From: Christensenella sp964438705
Lineage (GTDB): Bacteria; Bacillota; Clostridia; Christensenellales; Christensenellaceae
Assembly: GCA_964438705.1 (NCBI GenBank)
Contig: CAYTKQ010000011.1
Span: 41,280 to 105,279, forward strand
Direction: 5' to 3'
Length of the DNA stretch: 64,000 bases
Within the stretch, counting starts at the first letter, position 1; the number at the start of each line of letters is the position of its first letter. The notes beneath the pieces are model-generated. The model was not told where the DNA came from. It saw nothing but the letters and a program-made list of their open reading frames with translations, and did not search any database. The position numbers were made by a program, and so were the translations under genes. This document shows positions 1 to 8,060 of this stretch, piece by piece.

Positions 1-138
1 GTTGACCCGGAGATGCTTGAAAATTACGCGTTCAACCCTCCGAAGGAGGACCTTGAAAAGTGCGAATACTACGAGCACCTCGATAAAAGCATCCTGCGCT
101 TATATGAGGATGCATGGATGAAAGTGAAAATAGCATAG
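1..138 (+). CDS. C-terminal end of probable spermidine/putrescine ABC transporter substrate-binding protein (partial)
   Basis: An open frame enters from the left edge and stops with TAG at 136-138, giving 45 residues. The tail has the look of PotD-type periplasmic-binding proteins: an N-P-P segment, a cluster of acidic and aromatic residues (CEYYEHLD) and a final LYEDAWMKVK, which resembles the family's closing 'ely..W..lK' helix. In that family the protein captures polyamines outside the membrane and delivers them to PotBC. Only the last helix is visible, so the substrate is inferred and another family-1 binding protein is possible. A terminator follows at once, so it is probably the last gene of its operon. 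Confidence 0.55.
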   Translation, partial: VDPEMLENYAFNPPKEDLEKCEYYEHLDKSILRLYEDAWMKVKIA

Positions 139-145
139 CATGGTG

Positions 146-178
146 AAAAACGGCAGGTCTGCGGACAGCCGTTTTTTA
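146..178 (+). terminator. Rho-independent terminator after the binding-protein gene
   Basis: The stem AAAAACGGC (146-154) pairs with GCCGTTTTT (168-176) around a 13-nt loop and runs into a T-rich tail. It lies 8 nt after the stop codon. Confidence 0.8.
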
Positions 179-279
179 TTTAAAAATAACGAAATATAAC
201 GAAAACAAGAATAAAAGATAGGTAAATAAATGTTTCGCGGTGAATTAGTGACAAAATTGGTGATTTCAAGCGTATTTTC

Positions 280-308
280 TTGAAAAATGAGATTTTGATT
301 GCTATAAT
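280..308 (+). promoter_or_regulatory. sigma-A-type promoter for the small gene at 368
   Basis: TTGAAA (280-285) and a perfect TATAAT (303-308) are separated by 17 nt. The expected start of transcription lies about 50 nt before the ATG at 368. Confidence 0.75.
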
Positions 309-367
309 ATGAGCAACTCAAACGTTTAGGAGGACAGAAACAGAGAAAATTTTACGGAGGCATGGGG

Positions 368-649
368 ATGATCTGTGAATTTTGCACCTATGATGTGAGA
401 AAAAGCAAGCAGGATGAATTTGAAGTGCTTGTAGCGGAGCTCGCTGAGTATTGCCGCATTGCGGATGGGATCGGAGAGGTTTCCTGCGTTAGGCAGGAAG
501 CGGATGAACGGCTCACGTATGTGTTGTCCGTTGAACGGAGGGAAAACACTCCGGACATTATTGCGCTGGTCCATCAAAAATACGGCAGACGTTTCGAGCG
601 ATGCGTCGAAGGAGAACCACGCGTGGTGGTTGGCGACATCATCGCATGA
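368..649 (+). CDS. Small hypothetical protein (possible ABM-like alpha/beta dimeric fold)
   Basis: A 93-residue protein beginning MICEFCTYDV. The first in-frame ATG (362) sits 1 nt from the ribosome site TACGGAGG (353-360); the ATG at 368 has 7-nt spacing and is preferred. The alternating strand/helix pattern, a KSKQDEFEVLVAEL helix after a first strand and an LSVERREN segment later, would suit a ferredoxin-like dimeric barrel such as antibiotic-biosynthesis monooxygenases, but I see no diagnostic motif. It has its own consensus promoter and a strong bidirectional terminator, so it is a single-gene unit. Function unknown. Confidence 0.7.
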   Translation: MICEFCTYDVRKSKQDEFEVLVAELAEYCRIADGIGEVSCVRQEADERLTYVLSVERRENTPDIIALVHQKYGRRFERCVEGEPRVVVGDIIA

Positions 650-661
650 AGGCAAAGTTTC

Positions 662-699
662 AATCAAAAAGGCATACCGCAGGGTATGCCTTTTTGATT
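662..699. terminator. Bidirectional terminator between convergent genes
   Basis: A 17-bp perfect stem (AATCAAAAAGGCATACC, 662-678, with its complement at 683-699) and a 4-nt loop. The A-run and T-run on its two sides let it serve both the plus-strand gene ending at 649 and the minus-strand gene ending at 709. Confidence 0.85.
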
Positions 700-708
700 G
701 TGTTTCGT

Positions 709-1329
709 TTACTTGTTTTGCTGACGCAGGAGCACATACTGCTTTAAAAGCCCTACGGAATCGTCGAGGCCGATGCTGTCGCTGTTTAAAAGCAGGTCGA
801 AGTTTTCCATCTGCCCCCACTTCATATCGGTGTAATAATTATAATAGGTGGCGCGCTTTTTATCTGATTTTATGATCGCTTCCTTTAAATTAGGCGCATC
901 CAGATGATAATCGTTTTTCGCGCGCTCGATCCTGTGATTCAGATCAGAATAGATGAAGATATTGATGCAGTTGGCATGGTTGGCGAGCACATAATCGGCG
1001 CAGCGGCCGACGATGATGCATGAGCCCTTGGCCGCAACAGAACGGATGACATCCGCCTGAATGAGGAACAGCTTGTCGTCAAGGGCGATGTCCGTACCCC
1101 AGGAGGACACATTTCCAAGACCGGAGGACAAATAATACATAAATTTGTTGTTTGCCTTTTCCTCAGCGTTTTCAAAGAACTCCTCGTCATATCCGCTCTC
1201 TCTGGCGGCGAGGGTGATGATCTCCTTATCGTAATAAGGGATGTCGAGCTCTTCCGCGAGGCGTTTTGCAATGGTGCGTCCGCCGCTTGCGAATTGCCGG
1301 GATATGGTGATGATCGTATCGTTTTTCAT
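709..1329 (-). CDS. Cytidylate kinase-like family protein
   Basis: A 206-residue protein. An upstream in-frame ATG at 1347 lies inside the ribosome site AAGGAGGG; the ATG at 1329 (MKNDTIITISRQF) has 7-nt spacing and is the better start. The N-terminus matches the Cytidylate_kin2 pattern: ITISRQFASGGRTIAKRLAEEL, a degenerate P-loop, then IPYYDKEII. A central FIVGRCADYVL-type segment (IIVGRCADYVLA) and the C-terminal YYNYYTDMKWG are also typical. The family is related to (d)CMP kinase but its physiological substrate is generally unproven; many Clostridia carry copies besides the true cmk. It is transcribed divergently from the MATE gene from a promoter overlapping that gene's promoter. Confidence 0.85.
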   Translation of the reverse strand: MKNDTIITISRQFASGGRTIAKRLAEELDIPYYDKEIITLAARESGYDEEFFENAEEKANNKFMYYLSSGLGNVSSWGTDIALDDKLFLIQADVIRSVAAKGSCIIVGRCADYVLANHANCINIFIYSDLNHRIERAKNDYHLDAPNLKEAIIKSDKKRATYYNYYTDMKWGQMENFDLLLNSDSIGLDDSVGLLKQYVLLRQQNK

Positions 1330-1380
1330 GATTGGTCCCTCCTTCAAAACGGTTTTGAAAAAGCAAGGCCCGAAGGCTTA

Positions 1381-1409
1381 TTTACATTATGCGCTTTCTG
1401 TGTTAAAAT
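1381..1409 (+). promoter_or_regulatory. Promoter for the MATE gene
   Basis: TTTACA (1381-1386), 17-nt spacer, TAAAAT (1404-1409). It occupies the same DNA as the opposite-strand promoter at 1386-1414. Confidence 0.6.
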
Positions 1410-1414
1410 GTCAA
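1386..1414 (-). promoter_or_regulatory. Promoter for the cytidylate kinase-like gene
   Basis: On the minus strand, a perfect TTGACA (1414-1409), a 17-nt spacer and CATAAT (1391-1386). It is antiparallel to and almost completely overlaps the plus-strand MATE promoter. Confidence 0.65.
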
Positions 1415-1435
1415 TTTGCAGGCTGGGAGGTATGT

Positions 1436-2830
1436 ATGGAAGCAATCAGAGAAAACAAAATGGGCGTTTTGCCCGTGAAAAAACTATTGGTGACAATGTC
1501 TTTGCCGATCATGATATCCATGCTTGTGCAGGCGCTTTACAACATTGTCGACAGCATATTTGTGGGGCAATACAACGAAAACGCGTTTGCGGCGGTATCG
1601 CTGGCGTTTCCGCTGCAAATGCTGATCATTGCGGTCGCCGTGGGTACGGGGGTGGGCATGAATTCCCTGCTTTCCCGCCGTTTGGGGGAAAAGAAGTTTG
1701 ACGACGCAAACAAGGCCGCGACAAACGGGATATTTCTTGGGATTTTGAGCTGGGTGGCGTTTGCGCTGATCGGTATCTTTTTTTCGCGTATGTTTTTCGA
1801 ATCGTTTACAGCGGGGCTCGAAAATGGAAATGTGATCGCGGACATGGGCACGCAGTATCTTTCAATCTGCCTTGTGTTTTCGTTTGGCGTATTTATACAG
1901 ATTGCATGCGAGCGCATTTTGCAGTCGACGGGCATCACAATCTTCAATATGGTGATGCAGCTGATTGGCGCGGGTATCAATATTGTGCTCGATCCGATCC
2001 TGATTTTCGGGATCGGACCGTTTCCTGAAATGGGCGCGGCGGGCGCCGCGATCGCGACCGTGGTCGGGCAGATCATTGCGATGGGCTTTGGCCTGTATTT
2101 CGTGCGGCACAAGGCAAAGGAAGTCACAGTCACGATGAAAAAGTTCCGCCCGAACGGACGGATCATCAAGGAAATATACAAAGTAGGCGTTCCGTCCATT
2201 ATCATGCAGGCGCTGGTTTCGGTGATGAACGTGGGTTTCAATTTCATTTTGGTCGGCTTTTCAGCCGCTGCCGTCTCAGTTTTGGGAGCATATTTCAGAT
2301 TGCAGTCGTTTATCTTTATGCCTGTGTTCGGCTTGACCAACGGCATGATCCCTATTGTGGCATATAATTATGGCGCGCGGAACAAGCAGCGCATATTGGA
2401 CACCGTAAAATTTGCGGTTTTTCTGTCTGTGGCGATCATGGTTGTTGGAACGATCGTGTTTCAACTGCTTCCCGTGCAATTGCTCGAGATGTTCAACGCG
2501 ACGCCGGCGATGATCGAGATTGGCGCGAACGCGCTGCGCATCATCAGTATTTGCTTTGCATTTGCGGGCGTGGGCATCGTGTTTTCCTGTGTGTTCCAAG
2601 CCGTGGGAAACGGCGTGCTGAGCATGTTTATTTCCTTGTGCAGACAAATCATTGTGCTGCTTCCAGTCGCCTATATTCTGGCGCAGGTGGGCGGCGTGCA
2701 CAGCGTATGGTATTCGTTCCCCATTGCGGAGTGCGTTTCGCTCGTTTTGAGCGTGGTGTGTTTTCGCTATGTCTATAAAAAATATCTGGGAAAGCTTGAC
2801 AATCCGCAGACCTTTGTGCCGGGGATGTGA
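1436..2830 (+). CDS. MATE family efflux transporter
   Basis: A 464-residue, very hydrophobic protein. The frame is open much further upstream, but ATG 1436 follows GGGAGG (1425-1430) at the right distance and starts MEAIRENKMG. The N-terminal half shows the MATE signature (PIMISMLVQALYNIVDSIFVGQ) and the second half repeats the pattern (VPSIIMQALVSVMNVGFNFILVG); about 12 membrane helices fit the usual 450-470 residues. MATE proteins export cationic drugs or metabolites in exchange for Na+ or H+. The natural substrate cannot be read from the sequence. Its promoter overlaps that of the divergent cytidylate kinase-like gene. The following GtrA gene starts 80 nt downstream. Confidence 0.93.
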   Translation: MEAIRENKMGVLPVKKLLVTMSLPIMISMLVQALYNIVDSIFVGQYNENAFAAVSLAFPLQMLIIAVAVGTGVGMNSLLSRRLGEKKFDDANKAATNGIFLGILSWVAFALIGIFFSRMFFESFTAGLENGNVIADMGTQYLSICLVFSFGVFIQIACERILQSTGITIFNMVMQLIGAGINIVLDPILIFGIGPFPEMGAAGAAIATVVGQIIAMGFGLYFVRHKAKEVTVTMKKFRPNGRIIKEIYKVGVPSIIMQALVSVMNVGFNFILVGFSAAAVSVLGAYFRLQSFIFMPVFGLTNGMIPIVAYNYGARNKQRILDTVKFAVFLSVAIMVVGTIVFQLLPVQLLEMFNATPAMIEIGANALRIISICFAFAGVGIVFSCVFQAVGNGVLSMFISLCRQIIVLLPVAYILAQVGGVHSVWYSFPIAECVSLVLSVVCFRYVYKKYLGKLDNPQTFVPGM

Positions 2831-2910
2831 GATGCATTTGAATAATATTTCGTGATATTGTATAATCAATCTGTATCTTTGATTTGTGACGCGCACAGGA
2901 AAGGAAAGAA

Positions 2911-3294
2911 ATGAAAAAGCTGATCAATCAGATGTTGAAATTTGGGGTTGTCGGCGTTATCGCATTTTTGATCGACTACGGCCTGTTGTTCGTTTTTACG
3001 GAGTGGTGCGGGATATATTACCTGATTTCTTCTATTATGTCCTTTAGCATATCCGTTATTTTCAATTATATTGCCAGCGTGATCTGGGTTTTTGACGTCA
3101 ATAAAAAGCACAGTAAAACAAGAAATTTTATACTGTTCGTTATTTTTAGTGTGATTGGCTTGGGCATCAACCAGCTGATTATGTGGCTGGGCGTTGAACA
3201 GTTGCATCTGCATTACATGCTCGTGAAGATCGGTGCGACGGCGATCGTGATGGTCTGGAATTTTGTCACCAGAAAGAAATTTTTGGAGCAATGA
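2911..3294 (+). CDS. GtrA family membrane protein
   Basis: A 127-residue protein with four predicted membrane helices. It opens with the GtrA-type segment LKFGVVGVIAFLIDYGLL and contains the conserved FNYIASVIWVF stretch in helix 3. GtrA proteins are thought to help flip lipid-linked sugars, or otherwise assist in decorating cell-surface polymers, but few have been tested. The ribosome site AGGAAAGGAAAG precedes ATG 2911. It may be cotranscribed with the MATE gene. GtrA genes often sit near glycosyltransferases; here the large surface-glycan locus begins about 7 kb away. Confidence 0.88.
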   Translation: MKKLINQMLKFGVVGVIAFLIDYGLLFVFTEWCGIYYLISSIMSFSISVIFNYIASVIWVFDVNKKHSKTRNFILFVIFSVIGLGINQLIMWLGVEQLHLHYMLVKIGATAIVMVWNFVTRKKFLEQ

Positions 3295-3328
3295 TCATTG
3301 AGAATACGCGTTTGATGCGTTCCGGATG

Positions 3329-3337
3329 TGGTATAAT
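3329..3337 (+). promoter_or_regulatory. Extended -10 promoter for the aminopeptidase gene
   Basis: TGGTATAAT at 3329-3337 is an extended -10 element; a TTGATG lies only 14 nt upstream (3312-3317), too close for a normal -35. The ATG is at 3375. Confidence 0.55.
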
Positions 3338-3374
3338 AAATGTCATGACTGACAGATAGAAACGGGGAGAGATC

Positions 3375-4490
3375 ATGGTAGACGATAGAATCAAAAAATT
3401 ATGTCATACGCTTGTGAATTACTCATGCAATGTGCAAAAGGGCGAGAAGGTTCTGCTCGATATTGTGGGCTGCGACGACGCACTGACTGAGCAGTTGATC
3501 AAAGAAGTATATGCTGCGGAAGGCGTTCCTTATTACTCGATGCAGCATAATCTGGTGCATCGGCAATGGCTGATGCAGGCAAGCAAGGAGCAGATCGAGG
3601 ACATCACGGAGTGGAACAGTGTGCGCATGAAGCAGATGCAGGCGTATATCGCGTTTCGGGGCGGAGAAAACGCCACGGAAATGACGGACGTTCCGGCGGA
3701 CCGGATGGAAATGTATCAGTCGATCTACTCCAAGCGGGTGCATCACGAATTGCGCGTGAAAAACACAAAATGGGTGGTGTTGCGCTATCCGACGCCGTCT
3801 ATGGCACAGCTGGCGGGAATGAGCACCGAGGCGTTTGAGGAATTCTATTTTGACGTGTGCAACCTGGATTACAAAAAGATGTCTAAGGCCATGGATCCGC
3901 TCAAGGAACTGATGGACAAGACGGATAAGGTGCATATCAATGGGCCGGATACGGATATCACATTCTCCATCAAGGGGATCGGCTCTGTGAAATGCGACGG
4001 ACACATGAACGTGCCGGACGGAGAGGTGTATACCGCACCTGTGAAGGATAGCGTCAATGGACGCATCACATACAATACGCCATCTTTTCATCAGGGATTC
4101 AAGTATGAAAATGTGAGTTTGTTGTTCAAGGATGGAAAAATCATAGAAGCGACGAGCAACGATACCAAACGCATCAATAAGATTTTTGATACGGACGAGG
4201 GTGCTCGTTATGTGGGAGAGTTTTCCCTCGGGGTGAACCCGTACATCAACCACTCGATGGGAGATATTTTGTTTGACGAAAAGATCGCGGGTTCACTGCA
4301 CTTTACGCCGGGCAGTTCCTACGACGACGCGTACAACGGCAATGAAAGCGCGGAGCACTGGGATCTTGTGTTCGTGCAAACACCGGAAATGGGCGGCGGC
4401 GAGATATGGTTTGACGATGTGCTGATCCGTAAGGACGGCAGGTTCGTGATTCCTGCGCTCGAGGGGCTAAACCCTGAGAATTTGAAGTAA
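3375..4490 (+). CDS. M29 family metallo-aminopeptidase
   Basis: A 371-residue protein matching the AmpS/PepS/aminopeptidase T family in length and layout. The N-terminal part binds substrate (LVNYSCNVQKGEKVLLD). The C-terminal catalytic part carries the usual sequence of acidic and histidine residues: GEVYTAPV, GEFSLGVNPYINHS, MGDILFDEKIAGSLHFTPG, and a late EHWDLV. These cytosolic enzymes use two metal ions to remove N-terminal residues from peptides and act in protein turnover. The ribosome site GGGGAGA precedes ATG 3375. A terminator follows at 4504. Confidence 0.93.
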   Translation: MVDDRIKKLCHTLVNYSCNVQKGEKVLLDIVGCDDALTEQLIKEVYAAEGVPYYSMQHNLVHRQWLMQASKEQIEDITEWNSVRMKQMQAYIAFRGGENATEMTDVPADRMEMYQSIYSKRVHHELRVKNTKWVVLRYPTPSMAQLAGMSTEAFEEFYFDVCNLDYKKMSKAMDPLKELMDKTDKVHINGPDTDITFSIKGIGSVKCDGHMNVPDGEVYTAPVKDSVNGRITYNTPSFHQGFKYENVSLLFKDGKIIEATSNDTKRINKIFDTDEGARYVGEFSLGVNPYINHSMGDILFDEKIAGSLHFTPGSSYDDAYNGNESAEHWDLVFVQTPEMGGGEIWFDDVLIRKDGRFVIPALEGLNPENLK

Positions 4491-4503
4491 CAGAGCGGCC
4501 TTG

Positions 4504-4539
4504 ACAGGTGTATTGCAATGTGTAATACACCTGTTTTTT
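4504..4539 (+). terminator. Terminator between the aminopeptidase gene and galE
   Basis: An 11-bp stem, ACAGGTGTATT (4504-4514) with AATACACCTGT (4524-4534), followed by a run of T. It ends only 19 nt before the galE start codon, with no clear promoter in between. Confidence 0.8.
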
Positions 4540-4558
4540 GGTCTGGCAAGGGGGGAAT

Positions 4559-5572
4559 ATGAAGAAAACGATATTGGTGACCGGCGGTGCCGGGTACATC
4601 GGCAGCCACATCTGTGTGGAGCTGCTGCATCAGGGATATGGTGTTGTGGTGATGGACAACCTATGCAACAGCAGCAAGACGGCGCTGAAACGGGTGGAGG
4701 AGATCGCGGGAGCTTCCGTGATTTTTTACGAGGCCGACATACGCGACGCGGCCGCATTTGAAAAGATATTTACACAAAATGATATTTATGGCGTGATCCA
4801 TATGGCGGGTCTCAAAGCGGTGGGAGAGTCGGTGCGTGAGCCGCTTCGTTATTTTGACAACAACATCAGCGGGACGATCGTGCTTTTAGAGGCGATGCGT
4901 GCGTTTGATGTGAAGCGCATCATATTCAGCTCTTCCGCGACGGTATATGATTTGACAAAGGAAGAATGCTTAAGTGAAGCGTCGCCGCTTGGCAATTCGA
5001 CCAGCCCTTATGGACGCACAAAATCGGTGATTGAACAGATGCTTGGGGATATTTACGCGTCGGACAACGCATGGTCGATCGTCGCGCTGCGCTATTTCAA
5101 CCCGATCGGCGCGCACGAAAGCGGAAGGATCGGCGAGGACCCCAACGGAGAGCCGAACAACTTGATGCCCTACATCACGCAGGTCGCGGTGGGGAAACGG
5201 GAACAGCTCAGCGTGTTTGGAAATGATTACGAGACGGCAGATGGAACGTGTATTCGCGACTACATTCATGTCGTGGATCTGGCGGACGGCCACGCGCGGG
5301 CAATCAAAAAGCTCAATGAACAGGGATTGTTTATCTACAATCTGGGAACAGGAAAGCCGCAGAGCGTGCTGGAGGTTGTTCATGCGTTCGAACGGGCAAA
5401 CGATTTGAAGATCAATTACGCATTTGCGCCCCGGCGCGCGGGCGATGCGCCCAAATATTACGCAGACGCGTCAAAGGCGGAGCGGGAGCTTGGTTGGAAG
5501 GCGACGCGCAGCATCGACGATATGTGCCGCGACAGCTGGAACTGGCAGAAAAACAATCCCGAGGGATACTGA
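4559..5572 (+). CDS. galE: UDP-glucose 4-epimerase
   Basis: A 337-residue extended SDR enzyme. It has the NAD-binding ILVTGGAGYIGSH at the N-terminus, the SSSATVYD strand and the catalytic Tyr-Lys pair in SPYGRTK. YFNPIGAHESG and the C-terminal GDAPKYYADASKAERELGWKA are typical of GalE. It interconverts UDP-glucose and UDP-galactose in the cytosol and would supply galactose for surface polymers. ATG 4559 follows AGGGGGGAA; an in-frame ATG 21 nt upstream lacks a ribosome site. It lies behind a terminator, so expression may depend on read-through. It is convergent with fba. Confidence 0.95.
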   Translation: MKKTILVTGGAGYIGSHICVELLHQGYGVVVMDNLCNSSKTALKRVEEIAGASVIFYEADIRDAAAFEKIFTQNDIYGVIHMAGLKAVGESVREPLRYFDNNISGTIVLLEAMRAFDVKRIIFSSSATVYDLTKEECLSEASPLGNSTSPYGRTKSVIEQMLGDIYASDNAWSIVALRYFNPIGAHESGRIGEDPNGEPNNLMPYITQVAVGKREQLSVFGNDYETADGTCIRDYIHVVDLADGHARAIKKLNEQGLFIYNLGTGKPQSVLEVVHAFERANDLKINYAFAPRRAGDAPKYYADASKAERELGWKATRSIDDMCRDSWNWQKNNPEGY

Positions 5573-5591
5573 TCGAAATAAACGCTCAAAC

Positions 5592-5624
5592 AAAAACTCC
5601 CCGCATTTTTTGCGAGGAGTTTTT
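5592..5624. terminator. Bidirectional terminator shared by galE and fba
   Basis: AAAAACTCCCCGCA (5592-5605) pairs, with one mismatch, with TGCGAGGAGTTTTT (5611-5624). A- and T-tracts flank the stem so it works in both directions. Confidence 0.85.
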
Positions 5625-5637
5625 AGGTGCTTTAGAT

Positions 5638-6567
5638 TCAGGCTTTGCCGTCGCAGCCAAGAACGTCGACGATCTTGTGCGCAACCATGGCTTTGATTGC
5701 ATCGCGCGCGGGAGCAAGATACTGGCGCGGATCGAAATCGGCAGGATGTTCCGCAAAATGCTTACGGATCGTACCCGTCATTGCGAGGCGCAGGTCGGAG
5801 TCGATGTTGATTTTGCACACCGCACTCTCTGCTGCCTGACGAAGCAGGTTTTCCGGCACGCCTTGCGCGCCCGGCATATCTCCGCCGAATTTGTTGATCA
5901 TTTCAACAAATTCAGGAATGACAGAGGAAGCGCCGTGCAGAACGATCGGGAATCCGGGCAGAATTCTCGTGACCTCCTCGAGGATATCGAAGCGGAGCTT
6001 CGGCTCGCCTTTGAATTTGAATGCGCCGTGGCTTGTGCCGATGGCGATCGCAAGGCTGTCGCAGCCCGTCTTGGTCGCAAATTCAAGCACTTCCTCGGGA
6101 CGCGTGTAGGAGGAATCCTCTGCGGACACCTGAACGTCGTCTTCCACGCCGGCAAGGCGGCCTAATTCACCCTCGACGACAACGCCGCGGTCGTGCGCGT
6201 ATTCCACAACCTTTTTTGTCACAGCGATGTTTTCTTCAAAGGAAAGGTGGGAACCGTCGATCATGACGGAGGTGAAGCCGCCGTCGATGCAGGATTTGCA
6301 TGTTTCAAAGCTGTCGCCGTGGTCGAGGTGCAGGCAGATGGGAAGACCGGTGTCCTCGAGAGCGGCCTCTACAAGTTTTGTGAGGTAGATCGGGTTCGCA
6401 TAATTGCGCGCGCCCTTAGAAACCTGAAGGATCAGCGGTGCGTTGAGATCTTTCGCGGCCTCTGTGATCCCCTGGATGATCTCCATGTTGTTCACATTGA
6501 AGGCGCCGATCGCGTAACCGCCCTTGTAGGCTTTTTCAAACATTTCTTTGGTTGTTACCAATGGCAT
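5638..6567 (-). CDS. fba: Fructose-1,6-bisphosphate aldolase, class II
   Basis: A 309-residue glycolytic enzyme that cleaves fructose-1,6-bisphosphate to DHAP and glyceraldehyde-3-phosphate. Class II zinc-enzyme motifs are present: HLDHGDSF with zinc and active-site residues, the MIDGSHLSFEENI stretch, VVVEGELG, and a later FPIVLHGASSVI. SDLRLAMTG near the C-terminus is also typical. The ribosome site AAGGAGGG lies 8 nt before ATG (6567). It stands back to back with gap, the next glycolytic step, and each has its own promoter. Confidence 0.96.
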   Translation of the reverse strand: MPLVTTKEMFEKAYKGGYAIGAFNVNNMEIIQGITEAAKDLNAPLILQVSKGARNYANPIYLTKLVEAALEDTGLPICLHLDHGDSFETCKSCIDGGFTSVMIDGSHLSFEENIAVTKKVVEYAHDRGVVVEGELGRLAGVEDDVQVSAEDSSYTRPEEVLEFATKTGCDSLAIAIGTSHGAFKFKGEPKLRFDILEEVTRILPGFPIVLHGASSVIPEFVEMINKFGGDMPGAQGVPENLLRQAAESAVCKINIDSDLRLAMTGTIRKHFAEHPADFDPRQYLAPARDAIKAMVAHKIVDVLGCDGKA

Positions 6568-6606
6568 AGGATAAACCCTCCTTAATAATATTCAAAATAC
6601 AAATTT

Positions 6607-6636
6607 ATTATACTATATGCGCGGATGAAAATACAA
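6607..6636 (-). promoter_or_regulatory. Promoter for fba
   Basis: On the minus strand TTGTAT (6636-6631), an 18-nt spacer and a perfect TATAAT (6612-6607). Confidence 0.65.
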
Positions 6637-6750
6637 CCGCATGCGGCGTGAAATCTTTTTTTGAAATTTGCAGAGTCTTGTAACATTTTGACGAAAAAAT
6701 GATAAAAGGGAACAGGGCGGAAACACCTGTGAAAAAGTAAACGAAAGCTG

Positions 6751-6779
6751 TTGCAAAACAGGGGGCAATCGCCTATAAT
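6751..6779 (+). promoter_or_regulatory. Promoter for gap
   Basis: TTGCAA (6751-6756), 17-nt spacer, TATAAT (6774-6779), about 50 nt before the ATG. The ribosome site TAGGAGGA follows. Confidence 0.75.
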
Positions 6780-6830
6780 ATTATTTGGATGTTAAAAATT
6801 AATTATATTATTTTTAGGAGGATTTAATTT

Positions 6831-7838
6831 ATGGCTATTAAAGTTGGTATCAACGGCTTCGGCAGAATCGGAAGACTCGTTTTCCGCGCTTCCGTGCAAA
6901 ACCCGAACATTCAAGTGGTGGGCATCAACGATCCTTTCATCGACCCCAAATACATGGAATACATGCTCAAGTATGATACCGTTCACGGCAGATTTGACGG
7001 CGAGGTTTCCTACAAGGAAGACGCGATCATTGTAAACGGCAACGAAATCAAGGTGTTCGACAAAATGAACCCGGTTGAAATTCCGTGGGGACAGGTCGGT
7101 GCGGATTACGTTGTGGAATCCACCGGTGTGTTCACGACGACGGATAAGGCGCAGGCGCATATCGAAGCCGGCGCGAAGAAGGTCGTGATCTCCGCTCCTT
7201 CGGCGGACGCGCCGATGTTCGTAATGGGCGTGAACAACAAAACCTACGATCCGTCCATGACGATCGTTTCCAATGCTTCGTGCACGACGAACTGCCTTGC
7301 TCCTCTGGCGAAAGTCATCAATGACAAATTCGGCATCAAAGAAGGCCTGATGACGACGGTTCATGCGACGACGGCGACGCAGAAGACGGTTGACGGTCCT
7401 TCCAAGAAAGACTGGAGAGGCGGACGCGGTGCGGCGTTCAACATCATTCCTTCTTCCACAGGCGCTGCAAAAGCGGTTGGCAAGGTAATTCCGGAGCTCA
7501 ACGGCAAGCTGACGGGTATGGCGTTCCGCGTACCGACTGCTGACGTTTCGGTCGTTGACCTCACCTGCGTGCTGGAAAAAGCTGCCAGCTATGACGAAAT
7601 CAAGGCTGCGATGAAGGCTGCCTCTGAGTCTGCGGACTTCAAGGGCATCATTGGCTACACCGAAGACGCTGTGGTATCCTCCGACTTCACAACGGACGCG
7701 CGTACGTCCATCTTTGACGCGGACGCAGGGATCGCGCTCAACGACCACTTTGTGAAGCTGGTTGCGTGGTATGACAACGAGTGGGGTTATTCCAACAAGG
7801 TGCTGGATCTGATTTCTTATATCGATTCGGTGAAATAA
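6831..7838 (+). CDS. gap: Glyceraldehyde-3-phosphate dehydrogenase, type I
   Basis: A 335-residue enzyme that oxidises glyceraldehyde-3-phosphate to 1,3-bisphosphoglycerate with NAD. The Rossmann start IKVGINGFGRIGR, the catalytic SNASCTTNC (Cys at about residue 151), TVHATTATQKTVDGP and the C-terminal WYDNEWGYSNKV are all canonical. Codon use is strongly biased, as expected of a highly expressed gene, which makes it stand out from the surface locus that follows. It has a near-consensus promoter and its own terminator. Confidence 0.98.
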   Translation: MAIKVGINGFGRIGRLVFRASVQNPNIQVVGINDPFIDPKYMEYMLKYDTVHGRFDGEVSYKEDAIIVNGNEIKVFDKMNPVEIPWGQVGADYVVESTGVFTTTDKAQAHIEAGAKKVVISAPSADAPMFVMGVNNKTYDPSMTIVSNASCTTNCLAPLAKVINDKFGIKEGLMTTVHATTATQKTVDGPSKKDWRGGRGAAFNIIPSSTGAAKAVGKVIPELNGKLTGMAFRVPTADVSVVDLTCVLEKAASYDEIKAAMKAASESADFKGIIGYTEDAVVSSDFTTDARTSIFDADAGIALNDHFVKLVAWYDNEWGYSNKVLDLISYIDSVK

Positions 7839-7884
7839 GGTTTCGCTATAACGTTTTGAATAAAAAAATATTATAATGACAGCC

Positions 7885-7920
7885 AAAAGCCCCTTTTCGT
7901 TTATGAAAGGGGCTTTTTTA
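7885..7920 (+). terminator. Terminator after gap
   Basis: AAAAGCCCCTTT pairs with AAAGGGGCTTTT around a short loop and runs into a T-tract. Confidence 0.85.
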
Positions 7921-8060
7921 TTTTTAAAGAACGATAAACGATATTGGAACACAGTCTTAAAAATTGCCACATAATACTTCATAATAACTAAATTTTATGA
8001 TATTCTTATAGTATCAATCGATTAGTGGCAAATACTATATAAACTTGGGCGGGAAGAGAT

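Noticed and set aside
7361..7564. Several long minus-strand open frames opposite gap, ugd, MATE and the amidase
   Set aside because: They mirror well-supported genes, lack ribosome sites and encode unlikely compositions; they are shadows caused by codon bias.
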